From contig NZ_JAGOID010000012.1 of the NCBI RefSeq assembly GCF_017995835.1, positions 1 to 50,245 of the forward strand: a stretch of DNA of 50,245 bases, in the 5' to 3' direction. Every line of letters starts with the position of its first letter. The stretch's first letter is position 1. A model generated the notes under the pieces. That model did no database searches and was not told the origin of the DNA. It was given only the letters and a program-made list of their open reading frames with translations. Shown here piece by piece: positions 9,793 to 17,625 of this stretch. The stretch is from Amaricoccus sp. Lineage in GTDB: Bacteria; Pseudomonadota; Alphaproteobacteria; Rhodobacterales; Rhodobacteraceae. A program made the translations under genes and the position numbers.

Positions 9793-11663
9793 CAGAAACG
9801 CGCGGTCACGCCGGCGTAGAAGGCCCGGTCCGACGTGCCGTAGCCGCGCGCGGTCTGGTACTGCTCGTCGAACAGGTTCTCGGCCCGCACATAGACCTCG
9901 GCCGCCTCGGTGACGGCGTAGGCGACGCGCGCGTTGACCACCACGAAGTCCGTCGCCCAGCCCTCCGACTCGATCACCCCGCCGGTCATGAAATCGATGG
10001 CGCTGTCGTCGACGTAGTCCCAGACGAAGTCGGCCCCGAGATCGTAGCTCAGGCGCTTGTAGGCCCCCGTCGCGGTCAGCGACAGGTCGTGCTTCGGAAC
10101 GCGGTTGATCGGCGTGCCGTCCGGCGTCTCGGTGTCGGTGTAGGTATAGGCGCCGCGCAGCGCGAAGAACTCGTTGAACGTCCACTGCCCCGACAGCTCG
10201 AGCCCGCGGCTCCGCGTCGTGCCGTTGGTCTGCACGTAGCGTCCCCAGGGCGCGGCGGTCAGGCTCTCGAACTCGATCAGGTCCTCGATCTCCAGCCAGA
10301 ACAGCGTCGCCGCCACCTCGCCCCTGTCGGCGAAGCGGCGGCTGACGCCGATGTCGGCGCTGACGCTTTCCTCCGGTTGCAGGTTGGGGTTCCCGTAGAG
10401 CGAGAACAGCTCGTAGTTCGACGGCGCCCGGAAGCCGTTGGCGAGCGCGCCGCGGATCGTCGTCTCCGGCGTGACCAGCCAGGCGAAGGTCGCCCGCGCC
10501 GTCGGATAGTAGCCGAACTCGGAATGGTCGTCCGCCCGGAACGCCCCGTTGAAGACCAGCGCCCCGGTCGGGGTCCACGTCCCCTGCATCCACGCGCCCG
10601 CGATCCAGTTCTCCGCGGTCTGATCCCAGGTCGATTCGGATTCCTCCCGCGTCCAGTCCGCGCCGAACTGGAGCCCGACCGCTTCCGACACGTCCCAGCC
10701 GCCGAGATACTCCGCCTTGGTGCGATGGCCCTTGAAGGTCGACGGCGTGCCGAACTGGGTCAGGTCGCGGTCCGTGTCATAGTAGCTGAGCGCCAGCGTG
10801 TTCTCGAGGCCGGCGTCGGTGGTGAAATCGGCGCCGCCGCGCAGGCCCCAGGTGTCGGTCTCGTAGGGGTTGTCGGCGTCCTGGCCCGGCCCGGCGCCGT
10901 TGTCGAAGTTGCCCTCCTGCCGCTGCCAGAAGCCCGCGGCGAAGAGGTCCGCCTGTTCGGTGAGGTGAAAGCGCCCCGACCCCGACAGCCGCGTGGTTTG
11001 GTAGTCGTCCTTCTCGTCGTTGCCGTCGAGCTCCTCGGCGGACGAGAAGCCGTCCGATTGCAGGCGCACGCCGGTCAGCGCGAATTCGGCCCGATCGGTC
11101 ATGCCGGTCAGCGTGTAGGCCCCGCGGAAGGTCGAGTAGCTGCCGCCCTCGAGCAGCAATCTGTTCTGGAACCCGGGTTCGGTCGGCCGCGGCGAGGTGA
11201 CCGAGATCACGCCGCCGACCGCCTGCCCGCCATAGAGCGCCGACTGGCTGCCCTTCAGCACCTCCACCCGGCTCGCGTCGTCGACGAGCAGCCCGGAGAG
11301 CGAGGGCGCGACCTGCGTGCCCGCCGGGTCGGAGATCTCGATCCCGTCCACCTCGACCTTGACGTATTGCGGCGTCGCGCCCCGCACCGCGAAGCTCGAC
11401 ACCGCGCCGGCCGGGCCGTTCTGGCCGACGGTCACGCCCGGCAGGTCGCGGATCTGCTGGAGCACGAAGGGCCGGCCGTCGGCCTGCATTTCCGCGTCGT
11501 CGAGGATCGAGACCGACGAGCCCGAGCGCGACAGCTCGGTCGGCGCGCGGTTCGCGGAGACCGTGATCGGATCGAGCACGAGCTCCGGCGCGGCCGTCTG
11601 GGCCGCCGCCGCGAGCGGAAGGGCGACGCCGGGCAGGACAGCGGCGAGGATGAAGGGACGCAT
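9792..11663 (-). CDS. btuB: TonB-dependent outer membrane receptor, BtuB-like
   Basis: This 623-residue receptor has a signal peptide (about residues 1-21) and a TonB-box-like stretch (LDPITVSANR). The plug domain includes QQIRDLPGVTV, FAVRGATPQYVKVEVDGIEI and VEVLKGSQSALYGGQAVGGVI. A 22-strand barrel follows and ends in VTARF with the terminal Phe required for outer-membrane assembly. It imports vitamin B12 or another corrinoid using TonB energy. The ATG at 11663 has an ideal AGGAGG at 11669-11674. A cobalamin riboswitch lies in its leader, so expression should fall when adenosylcobalamin is plentiful. It heads the btuBFCD operon. Confidence 0.95.
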   Translation of the reverse strand: MRPFILAAVLPGVALPLAAAAQTAAPELVLDPITVSANRAPTELSRSGSSVSILDDAEMQADGRPFVLQQIRDLPGVTVGQNGPAGAVSSFAVRGATPQYVKVEVDGIEISDPAGTQVAPSLSGLLVDDASRVEVLKGSQSALYGGQAVGGVISVTSPRPTEPGFQNRLLLEGGSYSTFRGAYTLTGMTDRAEFALTGVRLQSDGFSSAEELDGNDEKDDYQTTRLSGSGRFHLTEQADLFAAGFWQRQEGNFDNGAGPGQDADNPYETDTWGLRGGADFTTDAGLENTLALSYYDTDRDLTQFGTPSTFKGHRTKAEYLGGWDVSEAVGLQFGADWTREESESTWDQTAENWIAGAWMQGTWTPTGALVFNGAFRADDHSEFGYYPTARATFAWLVTPETTIRGALANGFRAPSNYELFSLYGNPNLQPEESVSADIGVSRRFADRGEVAATLFWLEIEDLIEFESLTAAPWGRYVQTNGTTRSRGLELSGQWTFNEFFALRGAYTYTDTETPDGTPINRVPKHDLSLTATGAYKRLSYDLGADFVWDYVDDSAIDFMTGGVIESEGWATDFVVVNARVAYAVTEAAEVYVRAENLFDEQYQTARGYGTSDRAFYAGVTARF

Positions 11664-11795
11664 GGACGCCTCCTGTGCCGTGGCCGGGAACGCGGGCTGC
11701 TGATGCGCCCCGGCCGGGTTGACGAGCGTCCTCGGCTCGGGCTCGCGCCCTTCGCGTCGGACGGCGATGTCTCACCGCTGCGGACGACCGCACCT

Positions 11796-11814
11796 CCCGC
11801 GCGCCCCGCGCGGG
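11796..11814 (-). promoter_or_regulatory. Hairpin downstream of the cobalamin aptamer, possible expression platform
   Basis: An 8 bp perfect stem (CCCGCGCG / CGCGCGGG) with a 3-base loop lies just 3' of the aptamer on the minus strand. It sits about 130 bases before the btuB start codon. No T-run follows it, so it may be an anti-structure in a translational or Rho-dependent switch and not an intrinsic terminator. Confidence 0.4.
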
Positions 11815-11820
11815 CCGGAT

Positions 11821-11990
11821 GGGTGACGCCGGGGCAGGTCTCCTGACTCGCGGGTCCGGGCCGTCGCGTCCGCCTTCCCGGGGGCTCGGCCCCAGTGGCA
11901 TTCCGGACGCAGGCTCGCCGCCTACAGTTGCGGGGGCAGCCGCGGATTGGGGGAGAGAGACCCCGCACCGCGTTCCCTTTTCATCCCGAC
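11821..11990 (-). promoter_or_regulatory. Cobalamin riboswitch (B12 element)
   Basis: On the minus strand the conserved landmarks appear in order: AAAAGGGAACGCGGTGC, then GCTGCCCCCGCAACTGTA, GCCACTG, GGGAAGGC, and finally the B12 box GAGTCAGGAGACCTGCC at 11833-11849. This is the standard aptamer for adenosylcobalamin and its order and spacing are intact. It lies in the 5' leader of btuB, with about 160 bases between aptamer and start codon available for the expression platform. Established knowledge predicts repression of the uptake operon by B12. Confidence 0.96.
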
Positions 11991-12153
11991 CGTTGGGCCG
12001 GGAACCCTGGCGGCACCGACATCGCTTCGGTCTCGAGCGAATGTCAATGGCGGCGCCTGCCGCGCTGGCGGCGCGGGACTGCGCGGACGTTCTTTCCGGC
12101 AGGGTTGTGCGTTTCGCGTCACAGCCGGTCCGCCCTTGGACGCAGCCGCCCCG
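11991..12153. other. Gap between kdsA stop codon and btuB riboswitch
   Basis: These 163 bases hold no gene. They must contain the btuB promoter and the kdsA 3' end, both on the minus strand. I see no clear terminator with a T-run and no convincing promoter hexamers. Confidence 0.5.
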
Positions 12154-13005
12154 TCAGACGGAGAGCGGCCGCGCCTTGGCCAGCCGGTCGAAGGCGGCGA
12201 GATCGGCGATCAGGGCCGGCATCCGGTCGAGCTCGATCATGTTCGGCCCGTCCGAGGGGGCGTTGTCGGGGTCGGGATGGGTCTCGATGAAGACCGCCGC
12301 CACCCCGATCGCCACCGCCGCCCGCGCCATCACCGGGGCGAACTCGCGCTGCCCGCCCGACGAGCCGCCCTGGCCGCCCGGCTGCTGCACCGAATGGGTG
12401 GCGTCCATCACCACCGGATAGCCTGTCCGCGCCATGATCGGCAGCGAGCGCATGTCGGCGACGAGCGTGTTGTAGCCGAACGAGGCCCCCCGCTCGCAGA
12501 GCAGGATGCGCTCGTTGCCGGTCGAGGCGATCTTGGCCGCGACGTTCGGCATGTCCCAGGGCGCGAGGAACTGGCCCTTCTTGACGTTGATCGCCGCGCC
12601 CGTGCGCCCCGCGGCGAGCAGGAGGTCGGTCTGGCGGCAGAGGAAGGCAGGGATTTGCAGCACGTCCACCGCCTGCGCCGCCGGGGCGCAATGCTCCGGC
12701 AGGTGGACGTCGGTCAGCGTCGGGCAGCCGATCGCGGTCCGCACGTCCTCGAGGATGCGCAGCCCCTCCTCCATCCCGAGCCCGCGCGTCGCCCGGAGCG
12801 AGGTGCGGTTGGCCTTGTCGTAGGAGGACTTGAAGATCAGCCCGACGCCCTCGGCCGCGCAGGCGGCGGCCAGCCGCTCGGCGATGGCGAGCGCGTGGTC
12901 GCGCCCCTCGAGCTGGCACGGCCCGGCGATCAGCGCGAGGGGCCGGTCGTTGCCGACGGTGATCCCGCCGATCTCGACGGGCCTGGCCTCGGAGATTCCG
13001 GTCAA
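12154..13005 (-). CDS. kdsA: 3-deoxy-8-phosphooctulonate synthase (metal-dependent class)
   Basis: The 283-residue product condenses phosphoenolpyruvate with arabinose 5-phosphate to make Kdo-8-phosphate for lipopolysaccharide. Family motifs include LIAGPCQLEGRDHALA, FKSSYDKANRTS, TDVHLPEH, INVKKGQFLAPWDM, DATHSVQQPGG and FIETHPDP. Cys30 in AGPC is the metal ligand of class II (metal-dependent) enzymes, where E. coli KdsA has Asn. The start is TTG at 13005, 19 bases after the stop of the upstream sulfotransferase-like gene, with GGGGAG just before it. The two genes are probably one operon. Confidence 0.95.
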   Translation of the reverse strand: MTGISEARPVEIGGITVGNDRPLALIAGPCQLEGRDHALAIAERLAAACAAEGVGLIFKSSYDKANRTSLRATRGLGMEEGLRILEDVRTAIGCPTLTDVHLPEHCAPAAQAVDVLQIPAFLCRQTDLLLAAGRTGAAINVKKGQFLAPWDMPNVAAKIASTGNERILLCERGASFGYNTLVADMRSLPIMARTGYPVVMDATHSVQQPGGQGGSSGGQREFAPVMARAAVAIGVAAVFIETHPDPDNAPSDGPNMIELDRMPALIADLAAFDRLAKARPLSV

Positions 13006-13024
13006 ATCCGCTCCCCGCGCGCGC

Positions 13025-14128
13025 TCAGCTCCGTCGTCCGGCTGCGGCCCGGACGGGCTGGCCCGCCGAACCGAACAGCCACATGATGCGGCGGGCGAAG
13101 CCCTGCGCTCCCTTGCGTCGGGCTCCCGACCCGACCGCGGCCTTCATAGCCGAAAGCCGGTCCGGATCCACGACCAAAAGTTCCGCCGCCCGCATGCGAG
13201 CCGTGTCGTAGTCGGGGGCGACACCGTCGATCAGGCCATAGTCGAGGTCGGAGAAGGTCACCCCGTAGCGATCCCGCAGCCAGAGGGCGTCCGTCGAGGC
13301 GCGGCGCACGGCCTGAGCGACCTCCGGCCGCAGACGCGCCGCCTTGCGGCCCGGCACTTCGGCGTCGGCCCGTTGCACTGCGTCACGGAACCGGAGGAAG
13401 CCCATCGCGTCGCGCGCCGCCCTCACCTCGGGCCCGTGGTCGGCGTCGATCAGGAGCGTGGCTGCCTCGGCCGAGATCGACTCGTTCGCGTCCGACGAGC
13501 GCAGGATAACCGGCCCGACGACCGGCGCGACGTAGCGCGAGACGAAATCCGACACAATGTCTCCGTCGACGAGCGCCGCCCGCTCGAAGAGGTGGACATC
13601 CACCTTCCGCCCGAAGCCCTGCTCGACCAGCGGCAGCTCGCGTCGGAGTTGGTCGCCGTCGATCGACCGAATGGGGCGGCCCCGTTTCGCTCCCTGCTGC
13701 ATCCGCGACGCAAAACGGCTCGCCGGTTCGCGGACGTACATCACGACCTCGATGTCCTGAGACAACTCCTCGAGCCGGCGACGGAAGGCCGCGTAGTCGG
13801 TTTTCGTCGGGCTACGGAAGAAATACTCGCTGCTCAACACCAGAAGCGCGGGATCCGCCGCCTCGACCGTGCGGCGGATGCCCGCCCACATCGCCTCCGC
13901 GTCCGTCCGAGCGGCCTCCGGGTCCGCGTGGTAGCGTCGCGCCATCGTGGGCGGCAGATCCGCCACCGCCATGAACAGGGGGCACAAGTAGCGATGGTTC
14001 TCGCGGCCCTGTCCGCCGTCCGGATAGCAGACGCCCTGCTGCAACAGCGATCGGCGTGCGTTGAAGAACGACGTCTGGAGCGCGGTCGTGCCCGTCTTGC
14101 TCAAGCCGATGTGAAGAATCACCTTCAT
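13025..14128 (-). CDS. Sulfotransferase-like P-loop protein
   Basis: The 367-residue protein opens with MKVILHIGLSKTGTTALQ. The GLSKTGTTALQ loop resembles the 5'-phosphosulfate-binding loop of PAPS-dependent sulfotransferases. VVMYVREPASRFASRM near the middle matches the 3'-phosphate-binding RxPxxRxxS-type strand. Such proteins transfer sulfate to carbohydrates or other acceptors in the cytoplasm; the acceptor here is unknown. The ATG at 14128 has a good GGGGAGG ribosome-binding site and is preferred over an upstream GTG in the same frame. It sits immediately upstream of kdsA, so surface polysaccharide or LPS modification is a reasonable but unproven role. Confidence 0.78.
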   Translation of the reverse strand: MKVILHIGLSKTGTTALQTSFFNARRSLLQQGVCYPDGGQGRENHRYLCPLFMAVADLPPTMARRYHADPEAARTDAEAMWAGIRRTVEAADPALLVLSSEYFFRSPTKTDYAAFRRRLEELSQDIEVVMYVREPASRFASRMQQGAKRGRPIRSIDGDQLRRELPLVEQGFGRKVDVHLFERAALVDGDIVSDFVSRYVAPVVGPVILRSSDANESISAEAATLLIDADHGPEVRAARDAMGFLRFRDAVQRADAEVPGRKAARLRPEVAQAVRRASTDALWLRDRYGVTFSDLDYGLIDGVAPDYDTARMRAAELLVVDPDRLSAMKAAVGSGARRKGAQGFARRIMWLFGSAGQPVRAAAGRRS

Positions 14129-14417
14129 GCAATGCCCTCCCCGCAACGGCGTCGAACCGTCCCCTCGCATCTCGTGCTTGCCTAGCACGGCGGGGAAGGT
14201 TGCCGATGGTCAACGCGTCAGGACGGTTAACAACGATGCCGAAGTTCTGCCCGGTGTTTGTCTTTTAACAGGCTGCTGAAGGACGCGGTTTGAAGAAAAC
14301 CGATATCGCCCTCGGGGCAGCGGCAGCGGGGTAGGGATGCGCGGGACGGGTCAGGGTCGCTCTTCAGCCATGTCGATCTCGAGGAACGTATCCCGGCGCG
14401 CCGCCGCCCGGCCGCGT
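14129..14417. other. Intergenic debris between the sulfotransferase gene and the oxidoreductase relic
   Basis: No intact gene is visible. The stretch AACAGGCTGCTGAAGGACGC at 14268-14287 resembles the ends of several insertion sequences and may be an IS scar. Base composition falls here (GTTAACAA, TTTAACA, GAAGAAAACC), unlike the surroundings. A weak TTGACC element at 14208-14213 on the minus strand may belong to the sulfotransferase promoter, but its spacing to a CTAG-type -10 is long at 20 bases. Confidence 0.45.
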
Positions 14418-14769
14418 CCGGGCGGCGGCGAGCTTCGCCTCTCCCCGCGCCGAGGCGATCACCCGCGCCCCGATCAGCTTGCCGATCTCCACCGCCGTCA
14501 GCCCGACGCCGCCGGCCGCGCCCGTGACCAGCAGCGTCTCGCCCGGCTGCAGCCGCGCCCGCCAGCTCAGCGCCACGTCCAAGGTGCCATAGGCGATCGG
14601 GAACCCCGCGACCTCCGCATCCGCCGAACACGCCGGAGACCTCGAGGCCGGGCGAGAACGGCAGCGGCGGCTTCTCCCGCAGCCGAACCTCGCCCGGCCC
14701 CGGCTCCGGCGCCTCCACCTCGTCGAGCCTCAGCGCCTCGCCAAGACCATGAATCCGCATCGCCCGCAT
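14418..14769 (-). pseudogene. Decayed copy of NADPH:quinone oxidoreductase
   Basis: The minus strand is nearly identical to the 5' part of the intact quinone oxidoreductase gene at 19994-20959. Two internal blocks are missing: one after the EVRLR codons, removing the segment that encodes VLACGLNFADTLMVAGRYQ, and one after GLEV-GV, removing roughly 130 bases. The frame is shifted, so the Rossmann part (TLLVTGAAGGVGLTAVEIG) lies in a different frame from the N-terminus. Homology stops abruptly at about 14418, before the middle of the gene. It cannot make a functional enzyme. Confidence 0.88.
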
Positions 14770-14836
14770 AGAGCATCCTCCGCCCGACCGCGCCAAAGGA
14801 GCACGGATGCCCGGCCGAGGAAACCGCCCGCCGGAC
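14418..14836 (-). repeat. Inverted duplicate, left copy (partner 19928-20533)
   Basis: The duplicated block includes the oxidoreductase relic plus about 66 bases of its upstream region, including TTTCCTCGGCCGGGCATCCG and the ribosome-binding site. The right copy is on the opposite strand about 5.1 kb away. The outer boundary lies only about 13 bases beyond the cysA stop codon. Confidence 0.88.
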
Positions 14837-14848
14837 AGCCCCGGAGGA

Positions 14849-15568
14849 TCAGGCGGCGAGGAACTCGCGCACGAAGCGGGTGGCGGGCCGGGCCCGGATC
14901 GCTTCGGGCGCGCCGATCTGCTCGATGCGGCCCATCGACATCACCACCACGAGGTCGGCGAGCTCCATCGCCTCGTCCTGGTCATGGGTGACGAAGACGG
15001 TGGTGAGCCCGGTCTGGTCGTGGATTTCGCGCAGGCCCGTGCGCAGCTCCTTGCGCACGCGGGCGTCGAGGGCGCCGAAGGGCTCGTCGAGGAGCAGCAT
15101 CCGCGGCTCGATGGCGAGCGCGCGGGCGAGCGCGACGCGCTGGCGCTGGCCGCCGGAGAGCTGCGCCGGGTAGCGGCGGGCGATGTCGGGAAGCTGGATC
15201 AGGGCGAGGAGCTTGTTCACGCGCCGGTCGATCTCGGCCGCGGTCGGCCGCTCGCGGCGCGGCCGGGCGCGCAGGCCGTAGGCGATGTTCTCGAACACCG
15301 TCATGTGCTTGAAGAGCGCGTAGTGCTGGAACACGAAACCGGCGCGGCGCTGCTGGACGCTGAGGTTGGTGGCGTCCTGGCCGTCGAAGCGCACGCGCCC
15401 CTGGTCGGGCCGCTCGAGCCCCCCGAGGATGCGCAGGAGCGTCGTCTTGCCCGAGCCCGACGGCCCGAGCAGCGCGACGAGAGCGCCGGACGGGATGGCG
15501 AGGCTGACGGGATGGAGCGCGGTGGTCAGGCCGAACTCCTTGGCCAGGTCTTCGATCTCGATGTGCAT
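14849..15568 (-). CDS. cysA: Sulfate/thiosulfate ABC transporter ATP-binding protein, short form
   Basis: The 239-residue ATPase has Walker [10 protein letters not shown] (about residues 35-43), Q-loop [17 protein letters not shown], signature [16 protein letters not shown], Walker [13 protein letters not shown] and the H-loop [14 protein letters not shown], all close to CysA. It energises sulfate import through CysT and CysW. It ends at RFVREFLAA, where full-length CysA (about 350 residues) continues into a C-terminal regulatory beta domain. The stop codon is only about 13 bases from the boundary of the duplicated oxidoreductase block, so the C-terminal part may have been lost by rearrangement. 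The catalytic core is complete and probably still functional. Confidence 0.93.
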   Translation of the reverse strand: MHIEIEDLAKEFGLTTALHPVSLAIPSGALVALLGPSGSGKTTLLRILGGLERPDQGRVRFDGQDATNLSVQQRRAGFVFQHYALFKHMTVFENIAYGLRARPRRERPTAAEIDRRVNKLLALIQLPDIARRYPAQLSGGQRQRVALARALAIEPRMLLLDEPFGALDARVRKELRTGLREIHDQTGLTTVFVTHDQDEAMELADLVVVMSMGRIEQIGAPEAIRARPATRFVREFLAA

Positions 15569-15589
15569 GGTCGACTCCCCCTTGTCGGA

Positions 15590-16477
15590 TCAATGGCGGC
15601 GGCTGGCCGCGAGCTGGTCGGCGTAGCGCCATTCGAGCGCGGACTTGAGCGTCAGGGTCACGAGGGCGAGCAGCGCCAGCAGCGCGGCCATCGTGAAGGC
15701 GGCGACCGAGAGGTATTCGTTGTAGAGCATCTCGATCATCAGCGGCATGGTCGCGGTCTGGCCGCGGATCTTGCCCGAGACCACGGCGACCGCGCCGAAC
15801 TCGCCCATGGCGCGGGCGTTGCAGAGCAGGACGCCGTAGAGCAGCGCCCAGCGGACGTTCGGCAGCGTCACCGTCAGGAAGGTGCGCCAGCCGGAGGCGC
15901 CGAGCGTCAGCGCCGCCTCCTCTTCCGAGCGGCCCTGTTCCTGCATCACCGGGATGACCTCGCGGGCCACGAAGGGAAAGGTGACGAACATCGTGGCGAG
16001 CACGATCGCCGGGACGGCGAAGACGACCTGCACCCCGTGGGCGATCAGCCATGCTCCGAAGGCCGAGTTGGCGCCGTAGAGCAGCACGAGGCAGAGGCCG
16101 GCGACGACCGGCGAGACCGAGAACGGCAGGTCGATCAGCGTGATCAGGAAGGCCTTGCCGCGGAAGTCGAACTTGGCGATCGCCCAGGCGGCGGCGAGGC
16201 CGAAGATCGCGGTGAGCGGCACGGCGATGGCCGCGGTGATCAGCGTGAGCCGGACCGCCGCGAGGAGGTCGCGGTCGCCGAGCGACGAGATCGCGGCGGC
16301 GAGGCCGTTCTTCAGGGCCTCGGCGAACACCGTCGCCAGCGGCGCGAAGAGCGCGATCCCGAGCAGGCCGACGACGACGGCGATCAGGGAGCGGCGGAAC
16401 CAGGACGGCTCCTCGGTGGGCGAGGCGCGGAGCGCGGGGCCCTCGCGGCGGGGCGGGTCGATCGCTGCGTCAGCCAT
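15590..16477 (-). CDS. cysW: Sulfate ABC transporter permease CysW
   Basis: The 295-residue inner-membrane permease has about six transmembrane segments and the MetI-like permease loop EEEAALTLGASGWRTFLTVTLPN that docks with the ATPase. CNARAMGEFGAVAVVSGKIRGQT is characteristic of CysW. The ATG at 16477 has GGAG 8 bases upstream. The frame is open further upstream, but that extension is low-complexity and overlaps a better-supported small ORF. CysW starts 8 bases before the end of that small ORF. It pairs with CysT to form the sulfate channel. Confidence 0.93.
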   Translation of the reverse strand: MADAAIDPPRREGPALRASPTEEPSWFRRSLIAVVVGLLGIALFAPLATVFAEALKNGLAAAISSLGDRDLLAAVRLTLITAAIAVPLTAIFGLAAAWAIAKFDFRGKAFLITLIDLPFSVSPVVAGLCLVLLYGANSAFGAWLIAHGVQVVFAVPAIVLATMFVTFPFVAREVIPVMQEQGRSEEEAALTLGASGWRTFLTVTLPNVRWALLYGVLLCNARAMGEFGAVAVVSGKIRGQTATMPLMIEMLYNEYLSVAAFTMAALLALLALVTLTLKSALEWRYADQLAASRRH

Positions 16478-16787
16478 GGCGGGCACTCCGGGCACAGGTG
16501 AAGCGCCGTCCCGGGGCGGCGGGGACACGGGAGCGAACGGCCGCGAGGCGGCCGGCCGGGACAAGGGCCGCGGCGAGGATCGCGAGCGACCCGGCGGGGC
16601 CGAGGGCGAACGGCGCGAGCGGCGCGGCCCCGGGCGCCGACGCGCAGGCGGCGGCGAGCAAAAGGGCGGCGGGCAGAAGGGCGCCGGTCCCGGGAAACGC
16701 GGGGTCGCGAGCGGCCCGGGACCGGCTGGGAACGGCGCGGGCGGCGGGGACCGCATGCGCCGTGTCGGAGGCGGAGCGTCCGCGCAT
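16470..16787 (-). CDS. Uncharacterised small membrane protein embedded between cysT and cysW
   Basis: This is a 105-residue ORF filling the unusual gap between cysT and cysW. Its ATG shares a base with the cysT stop codon (TGATG), and an AGGAGG lies 8 bases before it inside the end of cysT. Its TGA lies 5 to 7 bases inside cysW, so both ends are coupled to known genes. Codons almost all end in G or C, like the neighbours. The product has a basic N-terminus (residues 1-28), two hydrophobic stretches (about 33-51 and 57-78) and a basic tail. I do not recognise a family. It could be a small accessory subunit of the sulfate transporter, or a fortuitous GC-rich frame. Confidence 0.55.
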   Translation of the reverse strand: MRGRSASDTAHAVPAARAVPSRSRAARDPAFPGTGALLPAALLLAAACASAPGAAPLAPFALGPAGSLAILAAALVPAGRLAAVRSRVPAAPGRRFTCARSARHG

Positions 16788-17620
16788 CAGCCGAACCTCC
16801 TGCGACTCCAGACCTGGATCAGGTTGATGGCGAGCAGCATCGCGAAGGAGATCGCCAGCATGGCGATCGCGATGGCCACCGCGCCGTCGTAGTCGAACTC
16901 CTCCAGCCGGATGACGATGAGGAGCGGCGCGATCTCGGTCACGCCCGGCAGGTTGCCGGCGATGAAGATCACCGAGCCGTATTCGCCGACCGAGCGGGCG
17001 AAGGCGAGCGCGCAACCGGTGAGCAGCGCCGGCGACAGCGTCGGCAGGATCACCCGCACGAAGGTGCGCAGGCGCGAGGCGCCGAGCGTCGCCGAGGCCT
17101 CCTCGACCTCGCGCTCGAGCTCCTCGATCACCGGCTGGACGGTGCGGACCACGAAGGGCAGTCCGACGAAGACCAGCGCGACGAAGATCCCGAGCCGGGT
17201 GTAGGCGATCTGGATCCCGAAGGGGGCCAGCGCCTGGCCGAACGCTCCGTTCGGCGCGTAGAGCGTGGTGAGCGCGATGCCGGCCACGGCGGTCGGCAGC
17301 GCGAAGGGCAGGTCCACGGCCGCGTCGATCAGCCGCCGGCCCCAGAAGCGGTAGCGCGTCAGCGTCCAGGCGACCGCGAGGCCGAAGACGAGGTTGAAGA
17401 GCGCCGCGTAGAGCGACGTCATGAACGACAGCCGGAGCGCGGCCCAGACCCGCGGCCGGTTGATCGTCTCCCACAGCCCTCCCGGCCCGATCGACGCCCC
17501 CTCGAACAGGAGCGCGCCGATCGGCAGGAGCACTACGGCCGAGAGCATGGCCGCGGTGATGCCGAAGGAGATGCCGAACCCCGGCAGCGGCGACGAAGCG
17601 CGAAAGGCGACCCCTCGCAT
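16787..17620 (-). CDS. cysT: Sulfate ABC transporter permease CysT (CysU)
   Basis: The 277-residue inner-membrane permease has six predicted segments. Family features are DLPFALPTAVAGIALTTLYA, the EEASATLGASRLRTFVRVILPTL coupling loop and FARSVGEYGSVIFIAGNLPG. It forms the sulfate channel with CysW. The ATG at 17620 follows the sbp stop codon by 5 bases. Its last codons carry the AGGAGG used by the small ORF downstream. The frame is open upstream over sbp, but that is antisense-free overlap only and the family N-terminus begins at 17620. Confidence 0.94.
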   Translation of the reverse strand: MRGVAFRASSPLPGFGISFGITAAMLSAVVLLPIGALLFEGASIGPGGLWETINRPRVWAALRLSFMTSLYAALFNLVFGLAVAWTLTRYRFWGRRLIDAAVDLPFALPTAVAGIALTTLYAPNGAFGQALAPFGIQIAYTRLGIFVALVFVGLPFVVRTVQPVIEELEREVEEASATLGASRLRTFVRVILPTLSPALLTGCALAFARSVGEYGSVIFIAGNLPGVTEIAPLLIVIRLEEFDYDGAVAIAIAMLAISFAMLLAINLIQVWSRRRFG

Positions 17621-17625
17621 TGCGC

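Noticed and set aside
13812-14213. An alternative minus-strand gene overlapping the sulfotransferase
   Set aside because: It is in another frame without motifs, and the sulfotransferase frame has a P-loop and a good ribosome-binding site.
14268-14287. A complete insertion sequence end
   Set aside because: The AACAGGCTGCTGAA-type sequence resembles IS ends, but no partner end, target duplication or transposase frame is linked to it.
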